DNA of 64,000 nt, from the NCBI RefSeq assembly GCF_003387475.1, contig NZ_QUNO01000019.1, positions 1-64,000 of the forward strand, given 5' to 3'. This stretch comes from Kutzneria buriramensis. Its GTDB lineage: Bacteria; Actinomycetota; Actinomycetes; Mycobacteriales; Pseudonocardiaceae. Numbering within the stretch: position 1 is the stretch's first letter; each line of letters begins with the position of its first letter. Made by a program: the position numbers and the translations under genes. Of the stretch, positions 24,637 through 33,137 are shown one piece after another. The notes below the pieces were generated by a model. That model saw nothing but the letters and a program-made list of their open reading frames with translations. It did not search any database and was not told the origin of the DNA.

Positions 24637-26802
24637 TTGGGCATCAGATGGGCGCCACGGAACGACGCGAGACGCCGCCGTGGACCGACCGCACTCACCG
24701 CCGCACTGCTCGTCGCCGGTCTGACGACAGTGGTGCCGCTGGCCACCGCCCCCGCCGCGAACGCCCTGGCCAACGGCCTGGCCACGACCCCGCAGCTGGG
24801 CTGGAACGACTGGAACGCGTTCGGCTGCGACGTCAGCGCGGCGCTGGTCGAGCAGACCGCGGACGCCATGGTGGCCAACGGCATGCAGAAGGCCGGCTAC
24901 CGGTACGTCAATATCGACGACTGCTGGCTGGAGAAGCAGCGCGACGCCGGCGGCAACCTCGTGCCGGACCCGGCGAAGTTCCCCGCAGGCATCAAGGCGG
25001 TCGCGGACTACGTGCACGCCAAGGGGCTGAAGCTCGGCATCTACGAGGACGCCGGCACCGCCACCTGCGCCGGCTATCCCGGCAGCCTCGGCCACGAGAA
25101 GCAGGACGCCGCCTCGTTCGCCAGTTGGGGCGTCGACTACCTCAAGTACGACAACTGCAACAACGCCGGCAGCAGCACCACCCAGCAGTACGTCGACCGG
25201 TACGCCGCGATGCGCGACGCGCTGGCCGCGACCGGCCGCCCGATCCTCTACAGCCTGTGCGAATGGGGCGTGAACCAGCCCTGGACCTGGGGGCCGCAGG
25301 TCGGCAACTCCTGGCGCACCACCGGCGACATCAGCGACGGCTACGGCAGCATGCTGTCGATCTTCCAGCAGAACGTGTGGCTCTACCCGTACTCCGGGCC
25401 GGGCGCCTGGAACGACCCGGACATGCTCGAGGTCGGCAACGGGCACATGACCACCGCGGAGTACCGGTCCGAGTTCAGCCTGTGGGCGGCCATGAACGCG
25501 CCGCTGATCGCCGGCACCGACCTGCGGCACATCAGCGCGGCCGACCTGGCCACCTACACCAACGCCGACGTCATCGCCGTCGACCAGGACCCGCTGGCCA
25601 AGCAGGCCGTTCCGGTGGCGGTCGGCGGGAATCCGGCCGGGAACAACGGTTTGTGGGTGCTGTCCAAGCCGCTGGCCGGCGGCGACCGCGCGGTGGTGCT
25701 GTTCAACTCGACCGGGAGCACCGCCACCATTTCCGCCACGGCGGCCGAGGTCGGCCTGTCCAAGGCGAGCGACTACCAGCTGCGGGACCTGTGGGCGCAC
25801 ACCGCCACCGAGACGGCCGGCGCCATCACGGCCAGCGTTCCGGCGCACGGCGTCGTGATGTACCGGGCGTCGAGCAAGGTCGGCGCGAACGTCGGTCCCA
25901 ACGTCACCCTGAACGAGAGCGACCTGTCCGGCGCGACGCCCGGAAAGCCCACTGCCGTAACGGAATCCTTCACCAACAACGGCCGGACCGCAGTGAGGCA
26001 GGCCGATCTGGCGCTGACCGCGCCGGCCGGTTGGTCGGTCACGGCCAACGGTTCGACCCGGTTCACCAACGTCGGCACCGGCAAGACCGTCACCGCGACG
26101 TTCACGGTGACGCCCCCGACTCCGACGACACCCATCGAGACGGACACGATCACCGCGACCGCCAAATACTCATGGCGGGACCGGACCGACACCGTGTCCA
26201 CCAGCCGGCAGGCCCAGCTCGTCTCGCCGGTGCAGGCCCCGTATTCGACGTACTCGTCGGCGACCGACGCGCCCGCGCAGTTCGGTCAGGTCGGCAGCGA
26301 CTTCGCGATCTCCGGCGCCGGCCAGGACGTGTGGTCCGGCAACGACAACTACTCGGCGATCTATCGCTCCGGCGCCGTCGGCAACGCCGCCACGGTGGAA
26401 ACCCAGGTCACCTCGACCAGCGCGTTCGGCGGTTACGCCAAGGCCGGTATCATGGTCCGCAACGGGATGACCACCGCCGGCTCCGGGCCGGAAGGCGTGA
26501 TCCTCTACGTCTCCCCGTCCGGTGGCATCCAGATGGAGTGGAACAGCGACGGCAATCCGTACATCGACTCCGTCACCCCGGGCAACGGCACCATCCCCGA
26601 GACGGTTCCGGTGCACCTGAGGCTGGTCCGTTCCGGTGCGACCTACACCGGTTACTACTCCACGGACGGTCAGAACTGGACCACCGTGGGCACCGCGACC
26701 GTGCCGGGTCAGGCCGCGACCCAGGACGCCGGGCTGTTCGTGGTGTCGGCCTCGTCCGGCTCGCCGGCGCTCATCGGCTACCACGGTTTCACGATCGCCT
26801 GA
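24637..26802 (+). CDS. Secreted GH27 alpha-galactosidase with C-terminal beta-sandwich domains
   Basis: The 721-aa protein is read from TTG 24637, which has GGAAGG about 7 bases upstream and gives a proper signal peptide (ALTAALLVAGLTTVVPLATA). The GH27 (beta/alpha)8 barrel shows TPQLGWNDWNAFGCDV, YVNIDDCW, nucleophile Asp172 in YLKYDNCN, acid/base Asp231 in SWRTTGDI, and WNDPDMLEVGNG. An antiparallel beta domain follows, then an NEW3/NPCBM-associated domain (SFTNNGRTAVRQADLALTAP), and a last jelly-roll (AQFGQVGSDFAISGAGQDVW) of DUF1349/LamG type. It cleaves terminal alpha-galactose from galactomannan or raffinose-type sugars outside the cell. It is divergent from GH87, so it may be co-induced. 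Confidence 0.93.
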   Translation: MGIRWAPRNDARRRRGPTALTAALLVAGLTTVVPLATAPAANALANGLATTPQLGWNDWNAFGCDVSAALVEQTADAMVANGMQKAGYRYVNIDDCWLEKQRDAGGNLVPDPAKFPAGIKAVADYVHAKGLKLGIYEDAGTATCAGYPGSLGHEKQDAASFASWGVDYLKYDNCNNAGSSTTQQYVDRYAAMRDALAATGRPILYSLCEWGVNQPWTWGPQVGNSWRTTGDISDGYGSMLSIFQQNVWLYPYSGPGAWNDPDMLEVGNGHMTTAEYRSEFSLWAAMNAPLIAGTDLRHISAADLATYTNADVIAVDQDPLAKQAVPVAVGGNPAGNNGLWVLSKPLAGGDRAVVLFNSTGSTATISATAAEVGLSKASDYQLRDLWAHTATETAGAITASVPAHGVVMYRASSKVGANVGPNVTLNESDLSGATPGKPTAVTESFTNNGRTAVRQADLALTAPAGWSVTANGSTRFTNVGTGKTVTATFTVTPPTPTTPIETDTITATAKYSWRDRTDTVSTSRQAQLVSPVQAPYSTYSSATDAPAQFGQVGSDFAISGAGQDVWSGNDNYSAIYRSGAVGNAATVETQVTSTSAFGGYAKAGIMVRNGMTTAGSGPEGVILYVSPSGGIQMEWNSDGNPYIDSVTPGNGTIPETVPVHLRLVRSGATYTGYYSTDGQNWTTVGTATVPGQAATQDAGLFVVSASSGSPALIGYHGFTIA

Positions 26803-26811
26803 CGGCGGCAG

Positions 26812-26849
26812 GTGAGTGGCTCGCCTGGGCTTCCAGGTGAGCCACTCAC
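26812..26849. terminator. Bidirectional stem-loop terminator
   Basis: A 17-bp stem (26812-26828 with 26833-26849, one G-T wobble) and loop GCTT lie between the convergent GH27 and cupin genes. It can serve both strands. Confidence 0.85.
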
Positions 26850-26853
26850 GCGG

Positions 26854-27366
26854 TCAGACCCAGTACGTGTCGTGCGCCGCGAAGAACTCGGCCATCTCCT
26901 CGTCGGACGGGCGCTGCCCGGTGGCCGCGATCTCGGCGAGGCCCTCGAAGTACTTCTCGCGGGGCGCGCCGGGGGAGAACAGGATCAGCATCGAGGCCGG
27001 CTGCTCGGACCGGTTGCGGAAGCCGTGCACGCCGCCCTCGGGCACGAAGCAGAAGTCGCCCGGCCGCGCCTCCTTCCAGTCCGTGCCGTCGAAGATCTGG
27101 ATCGCGCCCTCGAGGACGAAGAACGACTCGGAGAGCGTCCGGTGGAAATGCGGCGCGGGGCCGGCGTTGGCGGCGGACATGTTCCAGCGGTAGAGCCCGT
27201 AATCGCCGCGGGTGGTGGCCCCGGTGGCCAGGTAGTCGCACGAGCCGCCGTTGGTCTGCTCGATGTCGTGCGGCGCGTCCTGCGGACGCCAGCGCGCGCT
27301 CTTCTCACCCTGCTCGCCGTCGTAGCGGGCGGCCGGGTAGTCGTGCGGCGGCAGGAAGAAACTCAT
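26854..27366 (-). CDS. Cupin-domain protein
   Basis: The 170-aa protein has one conserved cupin barrel: GPAPHFHRTLSESFFVLEG (motif 1, metal-binding His/His/Glu) and PGDFCFVPEGGVHGFRN (motif 2, last His). A metal-dependent small-molecule binding or dioxygenase role is possible, but the substrate is unknown. ATG 27366 has AAAGG about 10 bases upstream; a TTG three codons earlier is less likely. It starts 24 bases after the end of the ArsR-rhodanese gene on the same strand, so both are probably expressed from one promoter and controlled by that regulator. Confidence 0.82.
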   Translation of the reverse strand: MSFFLPPHDYPAARYDGEQGEKSARWRPQDAPHDIEQTNGGSCDYLATGATTRGDYGLYRWNMSAANAGPAPHFHRTLSESFFVLEGAIQIFDGTDWKEARPGDFCFVPEGGVHGFRNRSEQPASMLILFSPGAPREKYFEGLAEIAATGQRPSDEEMAEFFAAHDTYWV

Positions 27367-27390
27367 GTGCGACAAGCCTTTCGTGGATGA

Positions 27391-28071
27391 TCAAGCGGTC
27401 TGTCGGCGATGGCCGGCGCGAGCCCAGGCGGTCCAGCCACCGTGCAGGATCCGGGCCGTGTGGCCCGCCTCGGTCATGAGCCGGACGGCCCTCGGCGAGC
27501 TGACGCAGTACGGGCCCTGGCAGTAGGCCACGATCATGTCGTGGCCCCCCAGTTCCTGGACCCGTTCTGCCATCTCCCTTATGGGCACGGAGAGGGCGCC
27601 GGGGATGTGGCCGCGGGCGTAGTCGGCCTCCGTGCGCACATCGATCACGGTGACGTTGCCGTCGGCCAGCAGTTCGGCGAGACGGTCAGCGGTCACCGGC
27701 TCCAGCTGATCGCCGGTGCCGAGGTGCGCGGTCACCTGTTCCCGCAGCTCGGCCGCCGTGTCCAGGGCGAAGTCGTGTAGCTGGCCCAGGAACATCGACA
27801 CCGCTTCGCTCGCGATCCGGTAGTGGATGCGCGTCCCGTCCCGTCGCGACTGGACGAGGTGCGCGGCGCGCAGCTGCTGGAGCTGCGCGGAGGTGTTCTT
27901 GACCGGCAGCCCCGCCGTCGCCGCGAGTTCGTCGACCGTCAGCTCGCCGGACTCCAGCACGTCGAGCAGGCGCAGCCGCACCGGACTGGCGAGGGCCTTG
28001 CCGAGGCGGGCCAGCTCGGCGTAGATCGGCTCCTCGGGAAAGCCGGAGCGGGCCCGGTCCTCTGCGCTCAT
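27391..28071 (-). CDS. ArsR-type regulator fused to a rhodanese domain
   Basis: The 226-aa protein has an ArsR winged helix (about 8-95: GKALASPVRLRLLDVLESGE, 'LPVKNTSAQLQQLRAAHLVQ') and a C-terminal rhodanese domain (about 125-220) with active Cys in AYCQGPYCV and DVRTEADYARGHIPGALSVP. Fusions of this kind usually sense thiol, persulfide or oxidative signals rather than metals; the effector here is not shown. ATG 28071 sits inside an inverted repeat, which argues for autorepression. The downstream cupin is the likely co-regulated gene. Confidence 0.88.
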   Translation of the reverse strand: MSAEDRARSGFPEEPIYAELARLGKALASPVRLRLLDVLESGELTVDELAATAGLPVKNTSAQLQQLRAAHLVQSRRDGTRIHYRIASEAVSMFLGQLHDFALDTAAELREQVTAHLGTGDQLEPVTADRLAELLADGNVTVIDVRTEADYARGHIPGALSVPIREMAERVQELGGHDMIVAYCQGPYCVSSPRAVRLMTEAGHTARILHGGWTAWARAGHRRQTA

Positions 28072-28094
28072 ATTCCAACGATCGCACGAATATG
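28069..28094. promoter_or_regulatory. ArsR-type operator overlapping the arsR-rhodanese start codon
   Basis: Perfect 7-bp arms CATATTC (28069-28075) and GAATATG (28088-28094) around a 12-base centre. The ATATTC/GAATAT core is characteristic of ArsR/SmtB-family operators. The first arm contains the ATG of the regulator (minus strand), and the site is nine bases from the end of the Enzyme I gene. Confidence 0.7.
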
Positions 28095-28102
28095 GGAGTT
28101 GG

Positions 28103-29683
28103 TCAATCGGCGAGCTGCCGGATGTGGGCGCGGACCTCGTCCACGGCACTGGGGGCGACCGAGAGGATGTCGCAGCCGAGGGCGACCAGCAGCGGGATCA
28201 CCTCGGCGTCGGCGGCGGCGTCCCCGCACACCGAGACCAACAACTGGCGCCGGTGCGCGGCGGTCACCACCTCGCCGATGGCGGCCTGCACGTCGGGGTG
28301 GGCCGCCATGGCCGGCGTGGCGGCGGGGTCGCGCCGGTCCAGGCCGAGTACCTGGCAGGTCAGGTCGTTGCTGCCGATGGACAGGAAGTCCGCCGCAGCG
28401 GCGATGGAGTCGATGTCGGCCACCGCCTCGGGCAGTTCGATCATCGCGCCGAGCGGGGGCGGGGCCACGCCGACATCGACGGCCGCCTTGGCGAGCAGGT
28501 CGCGGCAGACGGCCAGTTCGTCGGCGGAGGCGACCATCGGGATCATGATCCGCAGGTCGGTGGCCGCGCCGGCGGTGAGGATCGCCCGGAACTGGTCGGC
28601 GAAGGCGTCCGGCTCGGCGAGCATGAGGGGCAGCCCCCGGCCGATCCGCCCGCCCTCGCCGGCCAGGAACGGCGGCAGCTTGTCGTCGGCGAAGTCGAGG
28701 GTCCGCACGGTGACCGGCTGGTGGGCCAGCCGCCGGAAGACCGGCACCAGGGCAGCGGTGTGCTGGGCGTAGCTGGGCCAGCTGCGGGCGTCCAGGAACG
28801 GGAGTTCGGTGCGCAGCAGGCCCACGCCCTCGGCGCGGGCGGTGAGCGCGGCCTGCGCGTCGCTCGGGGTCGCGATGTTGGCGCGCAACACGATTCGGCG
28901 TCCGCCGCGGGTCACGCTGGGCAGGTCGCGTTCGGCGACCAGCTTCGCCTTGCGCGTCCGGGCGGACTCCATCGTCGTCAGCGCGGTCTGCCTCTCCTCG
29001 GCGTCGGGAGTGACGACCAGCGCCGCCCGCTGCGCGTCGACCAGCACCTCGACGCCGTCGGGGCACCGCAGAGCCGCCTCGTCGATCCCCAGCAGCAGGG
29101 GGATTCCCAGGGAGCGGGCGACGATCGAGGCATGCGAGTTGGGGCCGCCGACCACGGACGCGGCGGCCACCACCGGGGCGTGCGGTTCGAGCAGGTCGGC
29201 AGCGCCGATCTCGTGCGCCAGCAGCACAAGGGGGCCGTCCACGTCGTTGTCGTCGTCCCCGTGCAGCCAGGCGAGGGCGCGGCGGCCGATCTGGCGAACA
29301 TCGGTGGCACGCTCGGCGAGCATCGGGTCGTCCAGGGACGCCAGCATGGTGGCGTAGCTGTCGACGGCGCGTTTGATGGCGACAGTGGTGGGGCTGCCCT
29401 GCTCGGCGTTGCCGATCGCGAGGGCGCGCAGATCGTTGTCCGCGGCGATGTGCCCGGCGACCTCCATGATGTCGGCCTGCTCGGATTGCCCCTGCGCGCG
29501 AAGGGATTCCGCCAGCTCCCGCATGCGGCGGGTGACGGCGTCGAAGGCTTCCGTTATCTGCCCGACCGGATCGTCGAGGCGGCGGTGCGGCAGCGTCTGG
29601 GCATGGGGGCGGTCGGTGCGGAAGGCAACGCCCAACGCCGTTCCCGGCGACGCCGTGGTTCCACTGTAGACGGTCCGGCTCAT
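28103..29683 (-). CDS. ptsI: PEP-protein phosphotransferase (Enzyme I of the PTS)
   Basis: The 526-aa protein (about 570 in E. coli) takes phosphate from PEP on His184 in GGPNSHASIVARSLGIPLLLG and passes it to HPr. The C-terminal PEP-binding barrel shows EGVGLLRTELPFLD, GAMIELPEAV and the late active cysteine in SVCGDAAAD. It starts with ATG 29683, overlapping the dhaL stop by four bases (ATGA), so translation is coupled. Its position in the dha operon indicates that it feeds the DhaM/DhaL relay. It could also serve other PTS permeases of the cell. Confidence 0.92.
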   Translation of the reverse strand: MSRTVYSGTTASPGTALGVAFRTDRPHAQTLPHRRLDDPVGQITEAFDAVTRRMRELAESLRAQGQSEQADIMEVAGHIAADNDLRALAIGNAEQGSPTTVAIKRAVDSYATMLASLDDPMLAERATDVRQIGRRALAWLHGDDDNDVDGPLVLLAHEIGAADLLEPHAPVVAAASVVGGPNSHASIVARSLGIPLLLGIDEAALRCPDGVEVLVDAQRAALVVTPDAEERQTALTTMESARTRKAKLVAERDLPSVTRGGRRIVLRANIATPSDAQAALTARAEGVGLLRTELPFLDARSWPSYAQHTAALVPVFRRLAHQPVTVRTLDFADDKLPPFLAGEGGRIGRGLPLMLAEPDAFADQFRAILTAGAATDLRIMIPMVASADELAVCRDLLAKAAVDVGVAPPPLGAMIELPEAVADIDSIAAAADFLSIGSNDLTCQVLGLDRRDPAATPAMAAHPDVQAAIGEVVTAAHRRQLLVSVCGDAAADAEVIPLLVALGCDILSVAPSAVDEVRAHIRQLAD

Positions 29684-30303
29684 CGCACCGTCACCTCGGC
29701 GAGGGCGCGGAAGATGAGCGCCGTGGACGTCGCGCCCGGGTCCTGGTGGCCGACGCTGCGGGGCCCGAGGTAGGAGGCGCGGCCCTTCCGGGCCTGCATG
29801 GTGGTCGTGGCGCGGGCCCCGGCTTCGGCGGCCTCCGCGGCGTGGGCCGCCGCGGCGGCGAGGCCGCCGCCTTCCCACAGTTCCTGCTCGAACGCGGCGA
29901 CCGCCGGGGTGTAGGCGTCCACAATGGTCTTGTCCCCGGGCACCGCCGCGCCGAGCCGCTTGACGGCCGTGAGCCCTTCGGTCAGCGCCGACAGGACCTG
30001 TTCGGCGCCGGCGTCCGGTCCGGCCAGCGCCCTGCCGATCGCGCGGAACGCGCTGCCGTACAACGGTCCCGCCGCGCCGCCGACGCTCGAGATGAGCGTG
30101 GCGCCGGTGCGGACCAGGACGTCGCCCGGCGTCTCGAGCGGGGTGTCGGCCAGCGCGTCCAGGCAGGCGCTGAACCCGCGGCGCATGTTCGCGCCGTGGT
30201 CGGCGTCGCCGATGGCCGAGTCCAACTGGGTCAACTGGTCGGTGTGCTCGTCGATTGCGGCGGCGATGGCCTGTACCCAAGCCCGGGCGAGTGCGGCGTC
30301 CAC
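29680..30303 (-). CDS. dhaL: Dihydroxyacetone kinase, ADP-binding subunit DhaL
   Basis: The 207-aa all-helical protein holds ADP permanently and moves phosphate from DhaM to dihydroxyacetone bound on DhaK. It has the Mg-nucleotide motif SAIGDADHGANMRRGF and the ISSVGGAAGPLYGSAF and GDKTIVDAY blocks. GTG 30303 has GGAG 7 bases upstream. Its stop overlaps the ptsI start. A strong hairpin separates it from dhaK. Confidence 0.93.
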   Translation of the reverse strand: MDAALARAWVQAIAAAIDEHTDQLTQLDSAIGDADHGANMRRGFSACLDALADTPLETPGDVLVRTGATLISSVGGAAGPLYGSAFRAIGRALAGPDAGAEQVLSALTEGLTAVKRLGAAVPGDKTIVDAYTPAVAAFEQELWEGGGLAAAAAHAAEAAEAGARATTTMQARKGRASYLGPRSVGHQDPGATSTALIFRALAEVTVR

Positions 30304-30341
30304 CAGGTACTCCTTCGAACCGGTGATGTGTGGTGATGGAT

Positions 30342-30384
30342 GGGCGTGCCCGCGCGCGCCTGTGGCACACGCGCGGGCACGCCC
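30342..30384 (-). other. Intercistronic stem-loop between dhaK and dhaL
   Basis: Perfect 14-bp arms GGGCGTGCCCGCGC (30342-30355) and 30371-30384 with a 15-base loop, in the 95-bp gap of the operon. It could be a partial terminator or an mRNA stabiliser that lets DhaK be made in excess of DhaL and Enzyme I. Confidence 0.6.
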
Positions 30385-30398
30385 GGTCGGTGGGCGGG

Positions 30399-31397
30399 TC
30401 AGCAGCCCCAGCGCAGGGCCGGAGTGCGCACCGGCGCGTCCCACAGCGCCAGCATCTGCTCGTCGGCCCGGCACACCGTGATGGACACCCCGGCCATCTC
30501 CAGGCTGGTGACGTAGTTGCCCACCAGGGTGCGGGCGACGGTGATTCCCTTGTCCGCCAACACCGCGGACACCTCGCCGAACACGAGGTACAGCTCGAGC
30601 AGCGGGGTGCCGCCCAGCCCGTTGACCATCACGATGGTCCGGTCGGCGGGGTCGAGCGGCTGGTCGGACAGGATGGCGTCCATCGCGGTCGCCACGATCT
30701 CCTTGGCGCCGGCCAGTTTCTCCCGCCGCCGGCCGGGTTCGCCGTGGATGCCGACGCCGACCTCGATCTCGTCGTCGGGCAGGTCGAACCCGGGCCGGCC
30801 GGACGCCGGCGTGGTGCAGGCGGTGAGCGCGACCGCGAACGACCTGGAGGCCGCGTTCACCCGCCGGGCGATCTCGGCGACGCCGTCGAGGTCGGCGCCC
30901 TCCTCGGCGTGGGCGCCGGCGATCTTCTCCACGAACACGGTCGCCCCGGTGCCGCGGCGGCCGGCGGTGTAGGTGGAGTCCTGCACGGCCACGTCGTCGT
31001 CGACCAGGACCGTGCGCACCGCGATGCCCTCGTCGCCGGCCAGCTCGGCGGCCATCTGGAAGTTCATCACGTCGCCGGTGTAGTTCTTGACGATGTGCAC
31101 GACGCCGGCCCCGCGGTCGGCGGCCCTGGTGGCGGCCAGGATCTGGTCGGGCACGGGGGAGGTGAACACCTCGCCGGGACAGGCGGCGTCGAGCATGCCG
31201 GCGCCGACGAAGCCGCCGTGCAGCGGCTCGTGGCCGGAGCCGCCGCCGGAGATCAGTCCGACCTTGGCCCGGTGCGGGCCGTGCGCGCGGGTGATGATCC
31301 TCTGGTCGAGGTCGACGGACAGGTCGGGATGAGCGGCGGCCAGACCGGCGAGCGCGTCGGCGAGCACCGTGTCCGGGCTGTTGAGGAACTTCTTCAC
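30399..31397 (-). CDS. dhaK: Dihydroxyacetone kinase, substrate-binding subunit DhaK
   Basis: The 332-aa protein binds dihydroxyacetone covalently as a hemiaminal to His218 in VGIHGEPG. GLISGGGSGHEPLHGGFVG and NYTGDVMNFQMA are typical of the DhaK fold. ATG 31397 overlaps the stop of the upstream aquaporin gene (ATGA), so the two are coupled. Phosphate comes from DhaL. The product, dihydroxyacetone phosphate, enters glycolysis. Confidence 0.95.
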   Translation of the reverse strand: MKKFLNSPDTVLADALAGLAAAHPDLSVDLDQRIITRAHGPHRAKVGLISGGGSGHEPLHGGFVGAGMLDAACPGEVFTSPVPDQILAATRAADRGAGVVHIVKNYTGDVMNFQMAAELAGDEGIAVRTVLVDDDVAVQDSTYTAGRRGTGATVFVEKIAGAHAEEGADLDGVAEIARRVNAASRSFAVALTACTTPASGRPGFDLPDDEIEVGVGIHGEPGRRREKLAGAKEIVATAMDAILSDQPLDPADRTIVMVNGLGGTPLLELYLVFGEVSAVLADKGITVARTLVGNYVTSLEMAGVSITVCRADEQMLALWDAPVRTPALRWGC

Positions 31398-32152
31398 GAC
31401 ACCGCCACCTCACTCGCGATGCTGCCCTCGGTCACGGTCGCCGCCCGGCGGCGCCGGTTGAGGGCGGTGTAGGCCAGGCCGGCGGCGACCGCCCCGGCGA
31501 ACTCGGCGATCAGGTACACCGGCAGCTGTTCCCAGTGGACGGTGCCGCCGAACAGCTGGCCGACGAGCATCGGGCCGAGGGTGCGGGCCGGGTTGATCGA
31601 CGCGCCGGTGGCCGGCGCGACCGGGATGATGACGGCGAAGACGGCGAGGCCGATGGCCAGGCCGGCGAAGCCGCCCGGGGCCCGGCGGTCGATCGCGCCG
31701 AACACCACGAACGCCAGCAGGAACGTGCCGATCGCCTCGGCCAGGAAGGCCTGGCCGACGCCGACGGTGGGGGCGTAGCCGGCGATGCCGAGCCCGACCG
31801 TGACCGCCTTGCCGCCGAGCACGCCGACGATGGCCAGGGCGCCGACGACGGCGCCGAGTGCTTGTGCCGCAAGGTATCCGGGCACCTGCCGCCACGGCAT
31901 GCGCCCGGTGGCGGCCAGCGCGACGGTGATCGCGGGGTTGATCTGGCAGCCGGAGATGTGGCCGATCGCGTAGACCAGGGCGACCACGGCCATCGCGAAG
32001 GCGAACGAGATGACGCCCAGTTGGGCCATCGTGAACGGCGCGTCGCCGCCCACGATCAGGGTCGCCGGCACCGAGCCGACGCCGATGAAGACCAGCGTCG
32101 CGGTGCCGATCAGTTCGGCGAGAAGTTTTTGCAGGTAGGAGTTGTCGTCCAT
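31394..32152 (-). CDS. MIP-family channel (aquaglyceroporin, glycerol/DHA uptake)
   Basis: The 252-aa protein has six predicted membrane segments plus both half-helices with NPA boxes: CQINPAITVALAATGR and SINPARTLGPMLVG. It is the first gene of the dha operon and is translationally coupled to dhaK, so it most probably admits glycerol or dihydroxyacetone. The SxNPAR context after the second box also occurs in water channels, so selectivity is not certain. One copy of the predicted IclR-type operator lies about 90-110 bases upstream. Confidence 0.88.
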   Translation of the reverse strand: MDDNSYLQKLLAELIGTATLVFIGVGSVPATLIVGGDAPFTMAQLGVISFAFAMAVVALVYAIGHISGCQINPAITVALAATGRMPWRQVPGYLAAQALGAVVGALAIVGVLGGKAVTVGLGIAGYAPTVGVGQAFLAEAIGTFLLAFVVFGAIDRRAPGGFAGLAIGLAVFAVIIPVAPATGASINPARTLGPMLVGQLFGGTVHWEQLPVYLIAEFAGAVAAGLAYTALNRRRRAATVTEGSIASEVAVS

Positions 32153-32243
32153 GACATGCGTCCGTCGGCAGCGGCGCCGGCGGACGTCTCACCTCCTCCG
32201 CGCGAGGGGCGGAACGGGGCGAACTCGGCGTACCGTGTTCGTC

Positions 32244-32263
32244 ATTGCTGAACAGGATTCCGA
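32244..32263. promoter_or_regulatory. Predicted IclR operator, copy 1 (aquaporin-dhaKL-ptsI promoter)
   Basis: ATTGCTGAACAGGATTCCGA is found here and, with two changes, at 33106-33125. Both copies lie upstream of dha genes and nowhere else that I noticed in the window. This is the likely binding site of the adjacent IclR protein. Confidence 0.7.
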
Positions 32264-32310
32264 GAAATTAGGCGCGCGGAAGAACCCTGTCAAGAGGGTG
32301 GGAACGGCCC

Positions 32311-33087
32311 TCAGGCGCCGCGCCTCGCCGGGGTGCGGGCGGCGCCCAGGTCGCGGGACAGCATCCGGGCGGTCTCGCGGACCATCACCGCCAGCTCCTG
32401 GCGGGCCGGGTCGGCCAGCACGCGCTCCACCGGGCCGACCACGCCGATGGCCCCCACGACCTCGGCGGACCGGTCGAACACCGGCGCCGCGATGCCGGCG
32501 TCGCCCAGCGTGGACTCCTGGTCCTCCACCCCGTAGCCGGTGGTCGCGACCTGGTCCAGCTGCGCCGCCAGCTCGGCCGGGTCGGTGATGCTGGTGCCGG
32601 TCAGCACCGGCAGCTCGCCGGCGAGCAGGCGGTCGCGGTCGGCGGCGGGCCCGAACGCCACGATCGCCTTGCCCAGGGCGCAGGTGCTCCACGGGATGCT
32701 CGCGCCGACCTCGTGGATCTGCAGGGAGCCCTCCGGGCGGAAGGCGTGGTGCACGACCAGCACGTGGTCGCCGGTGAGCACCGCGACCCACACCGCCTCG
32801 CCGCTGCGCTTGGCCAGCGAGTCGGCCCAGGTCAGCGAGCGGGTGCGCAGCTCGTGGGTGTCCAGGTAGGCGTTGCCCAGCTGGAGCAGGCCGGGGCCGA
32901 GCCGGTACTTGCCGGTCTCGCTGTCCTGCGCCACCAGGCCCTCCGCCTCCAGCGTGCGCAGCAGCGCGTGCACCGTCGGCTTGGCCACGCCGATCCGGTC
33001 GGCCAGCTCGGTCACGCCCAGGCGGGGGCCACCGTGCGACAGCTCCCGCAGGATGGCCGACGCCCTGCGTACCGACTGAACCAGCAT
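32311..33087 (-). CDS. IclR-family transcriptional regulator of the dha locus
   Basis: The 258-aa protein has a winged helix (about 1-60; VRRASAILRELSHGGPRLGV, ADRIGVAKPTVHALLRTLEA) and an IclR effector domain (about 75-245; ASIPWSTCALGKAIVAFGP, GYGVEDQESTLGDAGIAAPV). ATG 33087 is chosen so that the repeat at 33106-33125 stays upstream; a longer frame to 33135 would run through it. It lies between the two dha transcription units and diverges from dhaM, so it very probably controls both, with glycerol, dihydroxyacetone or a phosphate derivative as candidate signal. Confidence 0.88.
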   Translation of the reverse strand: MLVQSVRRASAILRELSHGGPRLGVTELADRIGVAKPTVHALLRTLEAEGLVAQDSETGKYRLGPGLLQLGNAYLDTHELRTRSLTWADSLAKRSGEAVWVAVLTGDHVLVVHHAFRPEGSLQIHEVGASIPWSTCALGKAIVAFGPAADRDRLLAGELPVLTGTSITDPAELAAQLDQVATTGYGVEDQESTLGDAGIAAPVFDRSAEVVGAIGVVGPVERVLADPARQELAVMVRETARMLSRDLGAARTPARRGA

Positions 33088-33105
33088 CTGCAACCCCGAT
33101 TCGGT

Positions 33106-33125
33106 ATTGCTGAACAGCGTTCCGA
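33106..33125. promoter_or_regulatory. Predicted IclR operator, copy 2 (iclR/dhaM divergent promoter)
   Basis: ATTGCTGAACAGCGTTCCGA matches the 32244-32263 copy in 18 of 20 bases. Right after it, TATCTA (33126-33131) is a plausible -10 for dhaM with a transcript start near 33138, that is, at the start codon. A bound IclR would overlap this promoter. Confidence 0.7.
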
Positions 33126-33137
33126 TATCTAGCATCC

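Noticed and set aside
30342-30384. Full terminator inside the dha operon
   Set aside because: Gene order, coupling of the flanking pairs and lack of a new promoter favour an intercistronic processing or attenuation hairpin rather than an operon end.
33087-33135. N-terminal 16-codon extension of the IclR protein
   Set aside because: It would put the shared 20-bp operator inside the coding region; the ATG at 33087 starts directly before the helix-turn-helix, as usual for the family.
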